This document shows positions 41,699-52,258 of a stretch of DNA of 56,802 nt, piece by piece. The notes beneath the pieces are model-generated. The model was not told the origin of the DNA, did not search any database, and saw nothing but the letters and a program-made list of their open reading frames with translations. The position numbers and the translations under genes were made by a program. Source of the stretch: an uncultured Bacillota bacterium (GTDB taxonomy: Bacteria; Bacillota; Clostridia; Peptostreptococcales; Anaerovoracaceae); assembly GCA_949287095.1 (NCBI GenBank), contig CASEFA010000013.1, positions 1 to 56,802 on the forward strand, written 5' to 3'. Each line of letters opens with the position of its first letter. Positions within the stretch are counted from its first letter, which is position 1.

Positions 41699-41891
41699 CT
41701 AAAACCTCACCCTTATGGTCAAAATGCCGCCTTCGTATTCCGCGGATATCTCTCCGCCCATCTTCTCGGTAAGAGTCTTTGCTGTGGAAAGTCCCAGTCC
41801 TGTGGACTTTCTGGCATCACTTACCGCACAAAACTTCATCCAGCATTTCGTTTATATGAATATCATAGTCAACGATAAGAATATGTTTCAA
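41699..41891 (-). pseudogene. Collapsed two-component system (regulator start fused to kinase end)
   Basis: A TTG start with a strong GGAGGAG ribosome site opens (M)KHILIVDYDIHINEMLDEVL, the N terminus of a response regulator, then stops after ~25 codons. Directly after, in another frame, comes KSTGLGLSTAKTLTEKMGG and ISAEYEGGILTIRVRF then a stop: the ATP-binding G2 box and C terminus of a sensor histidine kinase. A deletion of nearly the whole regulator and most of the kinase (about 1.5-2 kb in an intact pair) explains this. The upstream promoter region is still visible. Confidence 0.85.
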
Positions 41892-41930
41892 ATTTTTCTC
41901 CTCCGTATCATGTATTTAACCCCTGTCCGT

Positions 41931-41967
41931 ATTATACTACACAACTTTCTCCGAGGGGAAGAGTTGT
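41931..41967 (-). promoter_or_regulatory. Relic promoter region of the lost two-component system
   Basis: Minus-strand TATAAT (41931-41936) about 40 bp before the TTG start, preceded by the inverted pair ACAACT (41941-41946) and AGTTGT (41962-41967). No strong -35 is seen. It may be an old autoregulatory site. Confidence 0.4.
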
Positions 41968-42075
41968 CGAAGCATAACATCCGTTTCGGTACCGAGGCGA
42001 AATGCAGCTGACCTGTACGGTTGTCATGAAGCAGCCTGAGCCGCTGCGCAAGGCCTGTAACTGCCGGGCTGCGAA

Positions 42076-42108
42076 AAGGCGGCCCGCAGGTAAATGCACG
42101 GCCGCCTT
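42076..42108 (-). terminator. Terminator of the atp operon
   Basis: AAGGCGGCC (42076-42084) pairs with GGCCGCCTT (42100-42108), 15-nt loop; TTTTCGC follows on the minus strand. It lies 5 bp past the atpC stop, so the short atpC is not an interrupted gene. Confidence 0.88.
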
Positions 42109-42113
42109 GATCA

Positions 42114-43887
<1,774 letters not shown>

Positions 43888-44769
43888 CTATTTCTGCGCC
43901 TCGCTGCCCGCCACAATCTCGATAATCTCGTCCGTAATAGCAGACTGCCTTGCGTGGTTGTACTCCGTCTGAAGGGACGAGAGCATATCCCTGGCGCTGT
44001 CGTTGGCGTTTTCCATCGCCGAACGCCTTGCCGCATATTCGCAGGTCGCCGACTCCATGCAGACGCTGAACACCGTAAGCTCCAGATACTTCGGAACCAG
44101 ATAATTGAAAACCTCTTCAGGGCTCGGGCTGTACTCGATAACGTGGTTCAGCTTCTTTTCCTCCGCGAGGCTGTCTATGTTTTCCCTCTTCACGGGGAGA
44201 AGCTGCACTGCCGCAGGCTCCTGCCTCAAAGTGTTTATATATCTGGTGTATACTATCTTTATCTCGTCTATCTTCCCGTCGAGGTACATGCGGATAAGGG
44301 GCTCGCTTATCTTTCTCGTCTCGGCGTAATCCACCGTGTCGGCAGGGGCGTCGTGAGTCATGAGAAGCTGATAGCCTCTTCTGAGAAAGTAATCTCTGCC
44401 TTTCGTGCCTATGGTGACGAGAAGGGCGTTGTCCCTGCCTGCGTTATCGCGGGCAAGCTCTGCCTCCAGGGCCTTTATGACGTTGGAGTTGAAGCTCCCG
44501 CAAAGGCCGTTGCTGCTGGTGATGAGCACGTAGCAGCGGTTTTTTATCTCACGGCTTCTCTCCACAAAGACTTCAGGTATGTCTTCGATATCCTCAAAGA
44601 CTCCACGTATGTCGTCGAGAACTCCGCTCATGTAACCTCTGGAATTCTCATAGGCGGCCTTTGCCTTTCTCAGCTTGGAAGCCGAGACCAGCTTCATGGC
44701 GTTGGTGATTCTCTCTGTAGAGCTTATGCTTTTTATGCGGCGTTTAATATCGTGCATATGCTCAGCCAT
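43888..44769 (-). CDS. atpG: ATP synthase gamma subunit
   Basis: 293 residues, the central rotor shaft. Family ends are clear: [20 protein letters not shown] at the start and [20 protein letters not shown] (close to the stop, with [11 protein letters not shown]) at the end, the two long helices that form the coiled coil. [12 protein letters not shown] in the middle is also typical. Overlaps atpA by 8 bp and lies 36 bp before atpD. Confidence 0.96.
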   Translation of the reverse strand: MAEHMHDIKRRIKSISSTERITNAMKLVSASKLRKAKAAYENSRGYMSGVLDDIRGVFEDIEDIPEVFVERSREIKNRCYVLITSSNGLCGSFNSNVIKALEAELARDNAGRDNALLVTIGTKGRDYFLRRGYQLLMTHDAPADTVDYAETRKISEPLIRMYLDGKIDEIKIVYTRYINTLRQEPAAVQLLPVKRENIDSLAEEKKLNHVIEYSPSPEEVFNYLVPKYLELTVFSVCMESATCEYAARRSAMENANDSARDMLSSLQTEYNHARQSAITDEIIEIVAGSEAQK

Positions 44770-46276
44770 TGATAAAACCTGCCTTCTTGAATTCGTTTAT
44801 TCCGCGTACCAGAACCTTTTCCGTATCGGCGGAGATGTCGCCCTCCGCTCTGATGGCACGTCCCACCTCTGGGAAATGATCCTCAATGTACGGGTAAAAC
44901 TGACGCTCAAAAGCGCCTACGCTGTCTATATCGATATCGTCCAGATATCCCTTTGTGGCCGCGTAGATTATCATAACCTGATATGCCATATCGAGAGGCT
45001 TGTACTGTCCCTGCTTCAGAATCTCCATGAGGATTCTTCCGTGATCCAGTCTCTTCTTAGTGTCCGCGTCAACGTCGGAACCGAACTGAGAGAAGCTCTG
45101 AAGCTCTCTGTACTGGGCCAGCATCAGCTTTATCTGCCCCGAAACCTTCTTCATGGCCTTTGTCTGGGCGTTTCCTCCTACACGGGATACGGAAATTCCG
45201 GCGTTGATTGCCGGTCTCTGTCCCGAGAAGAAGAGTTCGGTCTCAAGGAATATCTGACCGTCGGTTATGGATATAACGTTGGTCGGAATGTACGCGGAAA
45301 CGTCGCCTTCCTGAGTTTCTATTATAGGGAGGGCCGTAATGGAGCCTCCTCCCAGCTCGTCGGAAAGCTTTGCCGCCCTCTCTAAAAGTCTGCTATGAAG
45401 GTAGAAAACGTCTCCCGGATAGGCCTCGCGTCCCGGCGGTCTTCTGAGAAGAAGGGACATGGCCCGGTATGCCACCGCATGCTTTGACAGGTCGTCATAC
45501 ACTATGAGAACGTCTCTTCCCTGATACATGAAATACTCCGCTATAGCGCAGCCCGAATAAGGTGCTATGTACTGAAGCGGCGCAACCTCGCTTGCCGTTG
45601 CGGAAACCACTATGGTGTACTTCATGGCGTCCCTGTCCTCCAGCACCTGCACCAGCTGGGCTACCGTGGACTTCTTCTGTCCTATTGCGACGTAAATGCA
45701 GATTACGTCCTTTCCCTTCTGATTGAGAATGGCGTCCACCGCAATGGCGGTTTTGCCCGTCTGCCTGTCTCCGATAATCAGCTCTCTCTGGCCTTTTCCT
45801 ATAGGCATCATGGCGTCGATGGCCTTTATTCCCGTCTGAAGAGGCTCGTTTACGGACTTTCTCTGAAGCACTCCCGGAGCCGGGTACTCCACCGGCCTGA
45901 AGCCCGTGGTCTCAATGGCGCCTTTGCCGTCTATAGGATGACCCAGAGCGTCCACTACTCTTCCTATCATCGCTTCACCTACGGGAACGTCGGCAACGGT
46001 GCCCAGAGGCTTTACGATGTCTCCTTCCTTTATATCTCTGTCGGAACCCAGTATTACTGCGCCCACGTTATCCTCTTCAAGGTTCATGGCCATGCCGTAG
46101 GTGCCGCCGGAAAACTCCAGAAGCTCACCGGACATACACTTGCCCAGGCCGTACACTCTGGCTATACCGTCTCCCACCTGCATGACTGTTCCGAAGTCGG
46201 ATATGTCCAGATGGTTGGTGTAGTTTTCAATCTGTTCTTTGATTATGGAGCTTATTTCGTCTGGTCTCAGATTCAC
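44762..46276 (-). CDS. atpA: ATP synthase alpha subunit
   Basis: 504 residues from the GTG at 46276, which has GGAGG 8 nt upstream and gives the standard start (M)[19 protein letters not shown] 39 bp earlier is rejected. Walker [12 protein letters not shown], the conserved arginine region [17 protein letters not shown], and the full C-terminal helical domain are seen. Non-catalytic F1 subunit; overlaps atpG by 8 bp. Confidence 0.97.
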   Translation of the reverse strand: MNLRPDEISSIIKEQIENYTNHLDISDFGTVMQVGDGIARVYGLGKCMSGELLEFSGGTYGMAMNLEEDNVGAVILGSDRDIKEGDIVKPLGTVADVPVGEAMIGRVVDALGHPIDGKGAIETTGFRPVEYPAPGVLQRKSVNEPLQTGIKAIDAMMPIGKGQRELIIGDRQTGKTAIAVDAILNQKGKDVICIYVAIGQKKSTVAQLVQVLEDRDAMKYTIVVSATASEVAPLQYIAPYSGCAIAEYFMYQGRDVLIVYDDLSKHAVAYRAMSLLLRRPPGREAYPGDVFYLHSRLLERAAKLSDELGGGSITALPIIETQEGDVSAYIPTNVISITDGQIFLETELFFSGQRPAINAGISVSRVGGNAQTKAMKKVSGQIKLMLAQYRELQSFSQFGSDVDADTKKRLDHGRILMEILKQGQYKPLDMAYQVMIIYAATKGYLDDIDIDSVGAFERQFYPYIEDHFPEVGRAIRAEGDISADTEKVLVRGINEFKKAGFING

Positions 46277-46307
46277 CGGGTATCCCTCCTTTCCGTCAAT
46301 CAAAATG

Positions 46308-46844
46308 CTATTCAAGCCGAAGCTTTTCCTTCATATGTCTGAGTCTGCCGCTGACGGATGCGTCAATAAGCTTTCCGTCAACCTTTATCTTTACTCCTCC
46401 AATGAGGGTTTTATCTACTTTGTTTTTAAGCTGGATTTTCTCGCCCATGAGCTTTCCGGTCTCTTCCTCAAAGCGTGCAATCTGCTCTTCGGTCAGCGGC
46501 ACGGCCGAGTAAATCTTGCCGTAGCCCATCTGGTTCTTCCTGTCCATCAGCTTCAGATAGTGTTTCACTATGGAGTGATAGAAACCGAAGCGCCCCTTAT
46601 CGACCAGGATGAAGAGAAACGAGAGGACCTGATCCATCACCCTGCCCTCGAAGGCCTCCCTGAGAAGGCTTTTCTTCACGGCAGCCGGCAGTGCGGGATT
46701 TCCCATTATTTCCGAATACCTTGGCTGTGCCTTGAACACTTCGTCAATGGCCGTTATCTCGTCCTTTATTTCGTCCACCTTGTCAAGGTCAAGGGCAGCG
46801 TCAAAGAGAGCCTGACCGTAAACCATAGCTATTGCTAACTCCAT
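46308..46844 (-). CDS. atpH: ATP synthase delta subunit
   Basis: 178 residues of the OSCP/delta family: an N-terminal six-helix bundle ([20 protein letters not shown]) and a C-terminal part with the conserved [21 protein letters not shown] just before the end ([17 protein letters not shown]). It joins the peripheral stalk to the top of F1. Overlaps atpF by 10 bp; the atpA ribosome site follows at once. Confidence 0.94.
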   Translation of the reverse strand: MELAIAMVYGQALFDAALDLDKVDEIKDEITAIDEVFKAQPRYSEIMGNPALPAAVKKSLLREAFEGRVMDQVLSFLFILVDKGRFGFYHSIVKHYLKLMDRKNQMGYGKIYSAVPLTEEQIARFEEETGKLMGEKIQLKNKVDKTLIGGVKIKVDGKLIDASVSGRLRHMKEKLRLE

Positions 46845-47344
46845 GGCTTATCCTCCGCCTCCTCAAGTACCTTGTTTATGATATCCTGCTGGTCCGCATC
46901 GGTGATTTCCTTCTCTATAATGCGGCTTGCTGCGAGAACCGCAAGACCGGAAACCTCCTCGCGAAGCTCTTTTCTGGCGTTGTACTTCTCCCGGCGTATC
47001 TCCCTCTGGGAGTGCTCCATGAGAGCTCTGGCCTTTTCATCGGCTTCGTCGATGATTTCCTTCGCCTGGCTTTTCGCCTCGTCTCTGGCGTTTTTGATAA
47101 TCTTCCTGCCTTCGTCCTCTGCGGTCGCAAGCTGCGCGTTATACAAAGCCAGCTTTTCCTCTGCCTGCCTGTCCTTCTCCTCTGCATTTGAGATGGTATC
47201 GTTTACATACTTCTCCCTGTCCTCCATGACCTTGTGAACCTTCTCGAAGAAGAAGTGCTTAAGTATGACAAAGAGAACCAGCACGGTAACTATGGTGAAG
47301 AGAAGATTCCAGTCCATGGACAAAAGCGACTGATTCATCTTCAT
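46835..47344 (-). CDS. atpF: ATP synthase b subunit
   Basis: 169 residues: an N-terminal membrane helix (about 9-28; LLFTIVTVLVLFVILKHFFF) then a long, highly charged helix forming the peripheral stalk (VHKVMEDREKYVNDTISNAE onward). Single b gene, so the stalk should be a homodimer. Ribosome site AAGGAG. It lies 18 bp after atpE and overlaps atpH by 10 bp. Confidence 0.95.
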   Translation of the reverse strand: MKMNQSLLSMDWNLLFTIVTVLVLFVILKHFFFEKVHKVMEDREKYVNDTISNAEEKDRQAEEKLALYNAQLATAEDEGRKIIKNARDEAKSQAKEIIDEADEKARALMEHSQREIRREKYNARKELREEVSGLAVLAASRIIEKEITDADQQDIINKVLEEAEDKPWS

Positions 47345-47362
47345 TATTCCCAGGTCTCCTTC

Positions 47363-47584
47363 TTACAGCTTCAGCGCCATGAGTATAGCGATTACGAAGG
47401 AAAGTACGCCCATGGTCTCCATGATTGCCATACCTACGATAAGTGTAGTTCTGATGTTTCCGGCAGCTTCAGGCTGCTTGGAGATTCCCTCCATTGCCTT
47501 ACCTACGCCGAATCCCTGTCCTAAAGCGATTCCCAGAGCTGCAAGTCCTACTGCGATTCCTGCGCCTATTGCTATAATTCCCAT
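47363..47584 (-). CDS. atpE: ATP synthase c subunit, possible Na+-binding type
   Basis: 73 residues, two membrane helices joined by the SKQPEAAG loop. The ion site has Glu56 in the second helix, followed by Thr57 (IMETMGV), and Gln23 in the first helix (LGQGFGVGKA). Na+-translocating rings such as Ilyobacter have Gln, Glu and then Ser/Thr; H+-rings of the same type usually have Ala after Glu. Thr57 therefore favours Na+ binding, though the Thr and Tyr found two and five positions after Glu in Ilyobacter are Met and Leu here. Coupling ion remains open. Confidence 0.95.
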   Translation of the reverse strand: MGIIAIGAGIAVGLAALGIALGQGFGVGKAMEGISKQPEAAGNIRTTLIVGMAIMETMGVLSFVIAILMALKL

Positions 47585-47636
47585 TCTTATTTCCTCCTTA
47601 TAATATGTTTTTCCTTAAGATGTGTTCTTTTTTATA

Positions 47637-48398
47637 TCACGACGCCCGGCTGTCCGGAAGCTTCGTCACTGTCGAATTTGCGACGCCTCCTATAGCCGAA
47701 GCGAGGTTGACCATTGTAAGCATTGTGAATATGTAAGTCTGTATTACAGGCTCGAACATATCGAAAAATCCGTTAAGGGGCAGTACCGTAACCGCTCTGA
47801 GAAACGGTACGTCGGTTAACAGCCCGCTGAGATATTCCATGAATCCCATCCAGAGATCCACTACTATGACTCCTCCGAATATGTTTCCGAAAAGTCGCAG
47901 CGCGAGAGATACGGGAAGTGTCAGTTCCTCCAGAACCTTCATTGGGAATATGAACGGATAAGGCTCCGCCATTTCTTTAAGTCTGCCCTTTACCCCCAGC
48001 TTCCTTATGCCGCTTATCTGTATTATCATGAACGTCATTATGGCAAGGGCCGCCGTCACGTTAAGGTCAGCGGTAACAGGTCTGAGTCCGAAGATTCCCA
48101 GAGAGCTTCCGAACAGTATGAACGCGAAAATCGTTCCTATGTACGGTGCATATCCTTCGTTGGCTCTTCCCATGTTTTCCCGGGTGAACTTGTAAATCCA
48201 GCCCACCATGGCCTCGGCGGCAATCTGCTTCTTACCGGTCGGAATCATCTTAAGGCCGCTTCCCATCCAGATTCCGAGACCTGCGATTATCACCGCCACT
48301 ATGACTCCGAACACAGTGCTTTCCGTTATGTAAAGATTTCCGTCTCCTATACTTATGGTAAAAATTATGCGGGCGCCCAGTTCGTCAATATTTATCAA
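47637..48398 (-). CDS. atpB: ATP synthase a subunit
   Basis: 253 residues with five to six membrane helices. The essential arginine is in SLALRLFGNIFGGVIV, and the last helices end MLTMVNLASAIGG. Together with the c ring it forms the ion path of FO. Overlaps atpI by 4 bp; 52 bp before atpE, a common spacing that allows strong atpE translation. Confidence 0.95.
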   Translation of the reverse strand: MINIDELGARIIFTISIGDGNLYITESTVFGVIVAVIIAGLGIWMGSGLKMIPTGKKQIAAEAMVGWIYKFTRENMGRANEGYAPYIGTIFAFILFGSSLGIFGLRPVTADLNVTAALAIMTFMIIQISGIRKLGVKGRLKEMAEPYPFIFPMKVLEELTLPVSLALRLFGNIFGGVIVVDLWMGFMEYLSGLLTDVPFLRAVTVLPLNGFFDMFEPVIQTYIFTMLTMVNLASAIGGVANSTVTKLPDSRAS

Positions 48399-48748
48399 GC
48401 CGGATTCCCTCCCTTCAAGGCCGCCGTAACTATTCCTGCCGTAAATGTAATGGCGCTGACTCCGAGAGCTATTACTGCGTTAACGCCAAAAGCTGCGCAG
48501 GTAACTCCTGCGGCTCCAAAAACTAAAAACCTCCCTAACTGGATAAGGAAGGCAGTGAATTTATTTTTTCCAGCTGTTAAACCGTATACTACTCTCTCTA
48601 AAAGCGCCAGGTTTACCGTAAACGCCGCCGCCCCTGTAAAAAGTCCCGCCACAAAGCCCGGATCGAACCCCAGAAACGGCAGTGACAAAATCTCGGCAGC
48701 AATGGTAAACACGAAATAAAGCTTAACCACTTTTCTTTTATTTTTCAT
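48395..48748 (-). CDS. atpI: ATP synthase subunit I (AtpI-like)
   Basis: 117 residues with four membrane helices, the usual position and topology for AtpI, a helper in c-ring assembly and Mg2+ handling. The sequence itself is poorly conserved, so the assignment relies on topology and its place as first gene of the operon, overlapping atpB by 4 bp. Confidence 0.82.
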   Translation of the reverse strand: MKNKRKVVKLYFVFTIAAEILSLPFLGFDPGFVAGLFTGAAAFTVNLALLERVVYGLTAGKNKFTAFLIQLGRFLVFGAAGVTCAAFGVNAVIALGVSAITFTAGIVTAALKGGNPA

Positions 48749-48784
48749 AATCTTTTTAAGTCATCCCCTCTGAGTCATGACCAT

Positions 48785-48812
48785 ATTATAGTCCAATTTT
48801 CATAAATGTAAA
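48785..48812 (-). promoter_or_regulatory. SigA promoter of the atp operon
   Basis: Minus strand: -35 TTTACA (48807-48812), 16-bp spacer, -10 TATAAT (48785-48790), 37 bp before the atpI start. Confidence 0.85.
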
Positions 48813-48840
48813 CCTTATTTTTGCCTTTTTCACACGAATT

Positions 48841-49320
48841 TTACTTATGGTACGTCTCGCCCCTGTTTATTTTGAATGCTCTGTAAATCTGCTCCAGCAG
48901 AATAACCCTCATCATCTGGTGAGGGAACGTCATATCCGAAAAAGAAAGCTTGAAATCCGCCCTGTCGCTGACGGCTTTGTCAAGGCCCAGGCTTCCCCCT
49001 ATTACGAAAGCCACGTTGCTCTTTCCGTCAATGGAAAGCTCCGCCACTTTCTCCGCCAGAGCCTCCGAGCTCAGTTTCTTTCCCCTGACCTCCAGGGTTA
49101 TGACGTACATTTCCTTTCCGATGTGTTTAAGGATTGCCTCTCCTTCGGCTTTTTTCACTGCCGCCTCTTCGGCTTCCCCCGCACGGTCCGGAAGTCTCGC
49201 CTCCTTGAGCTCGACAATATTTAAGGTGCAGTAGCCTCCCAGCCGCTTGGAATACTCGGCGACCGCCTCCGTCCAGTACTTCTCCTTAAGTTTTCCGATG
49301 CATATTACGCTTATGTTCAT
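48841..49320 (-). CDS. rlmH: 23S rRNA (pseudouridine1915-N3)-methyltransferase RlmH
   Basis: 159 residues, the exact family length. SPOUT methyltransferase with the SAM knot FVIGGSLGLDKAV and the C-terminal LSFSDMTFPHQMMRVILLEQ (ending YRAFKINRGETYHK). It methylates pseudouridine 1915 of 23S rRNA in assembled ribosomes. The ATG at 49320 gives the standard start MNISVICIGKLKEKYW. It lies 17 bp after the WalJ-type hydrolase gene, a pairing common in Firmicutes. Confidence 0.97.
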   Translation of the reverse strand: MNISVICIGKLKEKYWTEAVAEYSKRLGGYCTLNIVELKEARLPDRAGEAEEAAVKKAEGEAILKHIGKEMYVITLEVRGKKLSSEALAEKVAELSIDGKSNVAFVIGGSLGLDKAVSDRADFKLSFSDMTFPHQMMRVILLEQIYRAFKINRGETYHK

Positions 49321-49337
49321 CTTTTTCCTCCGGATTT

Positions 49338-50138
49338 TCAAATCTCTATGATATGTCCCACCTGATCCCGCTTTGCCACGTCAAGGAACAGGTCTCTTCC
49401 CACGAGGAAATCTTCATCAAAGAGCATGTTCTTCACGGTCAGAAACGCCTGCTCCGGCGTATTGTTTTCACGGCTTAGGTGGGCGAGTATCACTCTCGGC
49501 GTGTTACCGTTTCTTCTTTCCCTGAGCATGCGGCAAAGGGTGCTGCCTGCGGTTTCGTTGGAGATGTGGCCCTTGTCTCCCACAATCCTCTGCTTAAGGT
49601 AGTAGGGATAGGAGCCCATCATCAGGACGTTGACCTCGTGATTGGCCTCTAAGACGAGGAGGTCGCTTTCCCTTATGTAGCTGAACATCTCTTCCGTTAT
49701 GCAGCCCGTGTCGGTGACGACGGTGCACATTTTGTCCCCGGAAATGACCGAGTATCCCAGAGGGCCGGCTGCGTCGTGAGAAAGGGAGAAGGCCCTGATC
49801 TTCATATCTCCTACGGCAAAGGCCGCGCCCGGTTCAACCTCAAAGAACCTTTCCCCCGGCGCCATATCCCGCACTGCATGGAGTGTTTCGGAGCTTCCGT
49901 AAATCCTTGCGGACGACGCCTTTTTTCCAATCATCTTCAGGCTTTTCACGTGGTCGGTATGCTCGTGGGTGACGAGAATTCCGTCTACGTCCTCCGGCGA
50001 AAGCCCCATTTCGTAAAGGCCTTCGATTATCCTCTTTCCCGTCGTCCCCACGTCTATCAGGACCGCCGTCTCTTCGGTCTTCAGTATGTAACAGTTGCCG
50101 CTGCTTCCGCTGGCGGTAGAAAGAAATTTAAATGGCAT
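49338..50138 (-). CDS. walJ: Metallo-beta-lactamase-fold hydrolase, WalJ/YycJ type
   Basis: 266 residues. The metal-binding THEHTDH motif and further ligands (SLSHDAAG, DTGC, ANHE) mark it as an MBL-fold phosphodiesterase of the YycJ/WalJ group, reported as a 5'-3' exonuclease-like protein linked to cell division and DNA replication coordination. It starts MPFKFLSTASGSSGNCYIL, typical of the family. Upstream of rlmH by 17 bp. Confidence 0.93.
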   Translation of the reverse strand: MPFKFLSTASGSSGNCYILKTEETAVLIDVGTTGKRIIEGLYEMGLSPEDVDGILVTHEHTDHVKSLKMIGKKASSARIYGSSETLHAVRDMAPGERFFEVEPGAAFAVGDMKIRAFSLSHDAAGPLGYSVISGDKMCTVVTDTGCITEEMFSYIRESDLLVLEANHEVNVLMMGSYPYYLKQRIVGDKGHISNETAGSTLCRMLRERRNGNTPRVILAHLSRENNTPEQAFLTVKNMLFDEDFLVGRDLFLDVAKRDQVGHIIEI

Positions 50139-50153
50139 ATTTCAGTCGTTCTC

Positions 50154-51380
50154 CTATATAAGATTGCAGGGGATAAAGCAGTTTTTCTCATCAATCGGTA
50201 TTACATCTTCGCACATACAGACTATACCTCCGCTGCCACGTTCTAAGGCCGTCTTATCAAGTACTCCGTATTTTTTTACTTCCCTCCTGTCGGGATTTGC
50301 GGATTTCTTAATTCCCAGCGGATGAACCAGCCCGTTTTCCTCCACAATCACATCGATTTCTTTTGCATTGGAATCCCTGTAATATGTCAGATTCGCTTTC
50401 TCCGCAGAATATGAAAAGCTCTTCAGAAGCTCAATTACGACGTAGTTTTCAAAGTAATGGCCGCTTGCAGCTCCGCTCATAAGAGTATCTCTGGTAGGCC
50501 ACATGGACAGACAGGCACACAACCCTGTATCACAGAAATACAGCTTTGGTGTTTTTGTAAGTCGCTTAAGTTCATTATTGGCAAAAGGGGGCAAAAGGTA
50601 GATAATTCCTAATCCCTGCAGGATTCGCAGCCATTCCTTGGCTGTGGGCTGGGATATTTCAGCAGCCTCCGCCAGTGTTTTATAATTTACCTGTTCTGCC
50701 GTCAGAGCAGCGCAGGCATTGAGGAACTTCCGAAAACGCACAGAGTCTGTAATGCCTCCTTCTTCTGTCACATCACGCATCAGATATGTTTCAATGTATG
50801 AATTGAAATATTCCTGTCTCTGCTCTGCATCAGCCCTCAGCGCGTCAGGCATTCCGCCGCGCCATATGTACTCGAACACATCTACAATGTCGTTCTTTTT
50901 TGCCGTTTTCTGCCGCTCCATGAGACACGACAGAGAGAAATCCAGCTTGTTTGTAAAGATTTCTCCGTCCACTTCTCCCTTTGAAAGGCTGTATAACTCA
51001 AGAATCCCTATCCTTCCGGCCAGCGTTTCACGGATATTTTTCATCATCGCGAACTGCAGTGAACCGGTCAGCCAGAACAGTCCTCTTTCTTCGGTTCCAT
51101 CACAGATAATCTTAATCTGTTCAAACAGCTCCGGAGCTTTCTGTATTTCATCAATAATGATTGGAGGCTTATAGGTCTGAAAAAAGAGTACCGGATCCGT
51201 CTGAGCCAGAGTTCTGACCATAGTATTATCCATGGTTACATAGGTGCGGTTCTGTCCCTCGGCAAGATGCTTCAGCATGGTTGTTTTTCCGACCTGACGC
51301 GCACCCGTTACGAGCACCGCTTTAAAAAAGGAACTCATACGCAGGAATTTCCGCTCCAGTGCCCGTTCGATGTATTGCAT
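50154..51380 (-). CDS. AAA ATPase with DUF4143 C-terminal domain
   Basis: 408 residues. N-terminal P-loop ATPase with Walker A GARQVGKTTM and Walker B PPIIIDEIQKAPEL, and sensor LFWLTGSLQ; the C-terminal half is a DUF4143 domain, a nuclease-like fold of unknown role, here with EIDVIVEENG followed by HPLGIKKS where most members have EVK. Such genes are widespread, often single, and gained by transfer. Its promoter is covered by a 36-bp near-perfect palindrome, unusual for this family. Confidence 0.9.
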   Translation of the reverse strand: MQYIERALERKFLRMSSFFKAVLVTGARQVGKTTMLKHLAEGQNRTYVTMDNTMVRTLAQTDPVLFFQTYKPPIIIDEIQKAPELFEQIKIICDGTEERGLFWLTGSLQFAMMKNIRETLAGRIGILELYSLSKGEVDGEIFTNKLDFSLSCLMERQKTAKKNDIVDVFEYIWRGGMPDALRADAEQRQEYFNSYIETYLMRDVTEEGGITDSVRFRKFLNACAALTAEQVNYKTLAEAAEISQPTAKEWLRILQGLGIIYLLPPFANNELKRLTKTPKLYFCDTGLCACLSMWPTRDTLMSGAASGHYFENYVVIELLKSFSYSAEKANLTYYRDSNAKEIDVIVEENGLVHPLGIKKSANPDRREVKKYGVLDKTALERGSGGIVCMCEDVIPIDEKNCFIPCNLI

Positions 51381-51399
51381 GATATGTTCTCCTTAAGTT

Positions 51400-51452
51400 T
51401 TAGGATAATGTAAAGTTAACTTTATATTATCCTAAAAAGGCGCCTCTGTCAA
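51400..51452 (-). promoter_or_regulatory. Promoter and 36-bp palindromic operator of the DUF4143 ATPase
   Basis: 51400-51435 is a palindrome of 18-bp half sites (each starts TTAGGATAAT) with one mismatch. On the minus strand, -35 TTGACA (51447-51452), 17-bp spacer and -10 TAATAT (51424-51429) place the palindrome over the -10 and start region. Confidence 0.8.
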
Positions 51453-51583
51453 ATCATATATACTGTGCAACAATCGAGTCAACCATGTCAAATTACTGAA
51501 CTGTCTACAACACGATTGATAATCCACAGCTTCCGTTTTAATATTTCTCAGTAATTGATGCGCGAATGGGAACGATTGAAATC

Positions 51584-51612
51584 TTGACTTTATCCGGCCC
51601 CAAAACTATACT
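51584..51612 (+). promoter_or_regulatory. SigA promoter of the RNase H gene
   Basis: TTGACT (51584-51589), 17-bp spacer, TATACT (51607-51612), 57 bp before the ATG. Confidence 0.8.
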
Positions 51613-51668
51613 GAGATTGCAGACGTTACTTATAAATAAGAGCAAACGCTATTCTTGGGAGAACGACT

Positions 51669-52232
51669 ATGACTGTATTAAACATATACTCCGACGGCGG
51701 CTGCTCCGGCAACCAGAGCGACAAAAACTTCGGCGGCTGGGGCGCAATTCTTGAGTTCGGAGAAAATAAAAAGGAACTGTACGGAGGAGAAGCCGACACT
51801 ACCAATAACCGCATGGAGCTTACGGCCGTGATAAGCGCCTTTCGGGCTCTAAAGCGGGACGGCCTCACAGTGCGGGTTTTCACCGACAGCTCCTACGTTG
51901 CCGACTGCTTCCGAAAGAAGTGGTACGAGTCCTGGGAGAAAAACGGCTGGATTAACGCCGCGAAAAAGCCGGTGGAGAACAGAGAGCTGTGGTCGCAGCT
52001 TTTGTCCCTTACCCGCAGGCACGATGTTACGTTTTACAGAGTAAAGGGCCACGTGGCACCCGAAAAGCTGACGGACGAAAAATCCGCCGCTCTTTACGAA
52101 AAGTTCAAAGAGTGGAACGGGAAGGATTTTTCCTATGAAGATTTCCTCTACATCACTTCCATGAACAACCGGGCCGATGAGCTGGCGAATGCCGGGATAA
52201 ATACGGTAAAAGAGCGGGAATCCGTAAAGTAA
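51669..52232 (+). CDS. rnhA: Ribonuclease H (type I)
   Basis: 187 residues. The four acidic catalytic positions are present: Asp in IYSDGGCSGN, Glu in NNRMELTAV, Asp in FTDSSYVADC, and Asp in NNRADELAN. It cuts RNA in RNA-DNA hybrids. It is about 30 residues longer than the E. coli enzyme because of an insertion (EKLTDEKSAALYEKFKEW) before the last motif. GGGAG lies 7 nt before the ATG. Own promoter at 51584-51612. Confidence 0.93.
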   Translation: MTVLNIYSDGGCSGNQSDKNFGGWGAILEFGENKKELYGGEADTTNNRMELTAVISAFRALKRDGLTVRVFTDSSYVADCFRKKWYESWEKNGWINAAKKPVENRELWSQLLSLTRRHDVTFYRVKGHVAPEKLTDEKSAALYEKFKEWNGKDFSYEDFLYITSMNNRADELANAGINTVKERESVK

Positions 52233-52258
52233 AAAAAGAGTAAAACCTCATAAACCCG

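Noticed and set aside
41175-42000. Toxin-antitoxin or restriction island
   Set aside because: RhuM and a methyltransferase are suggestive, but the methyltransferase looks small-molecule type and no restriction or toxin gene is present.
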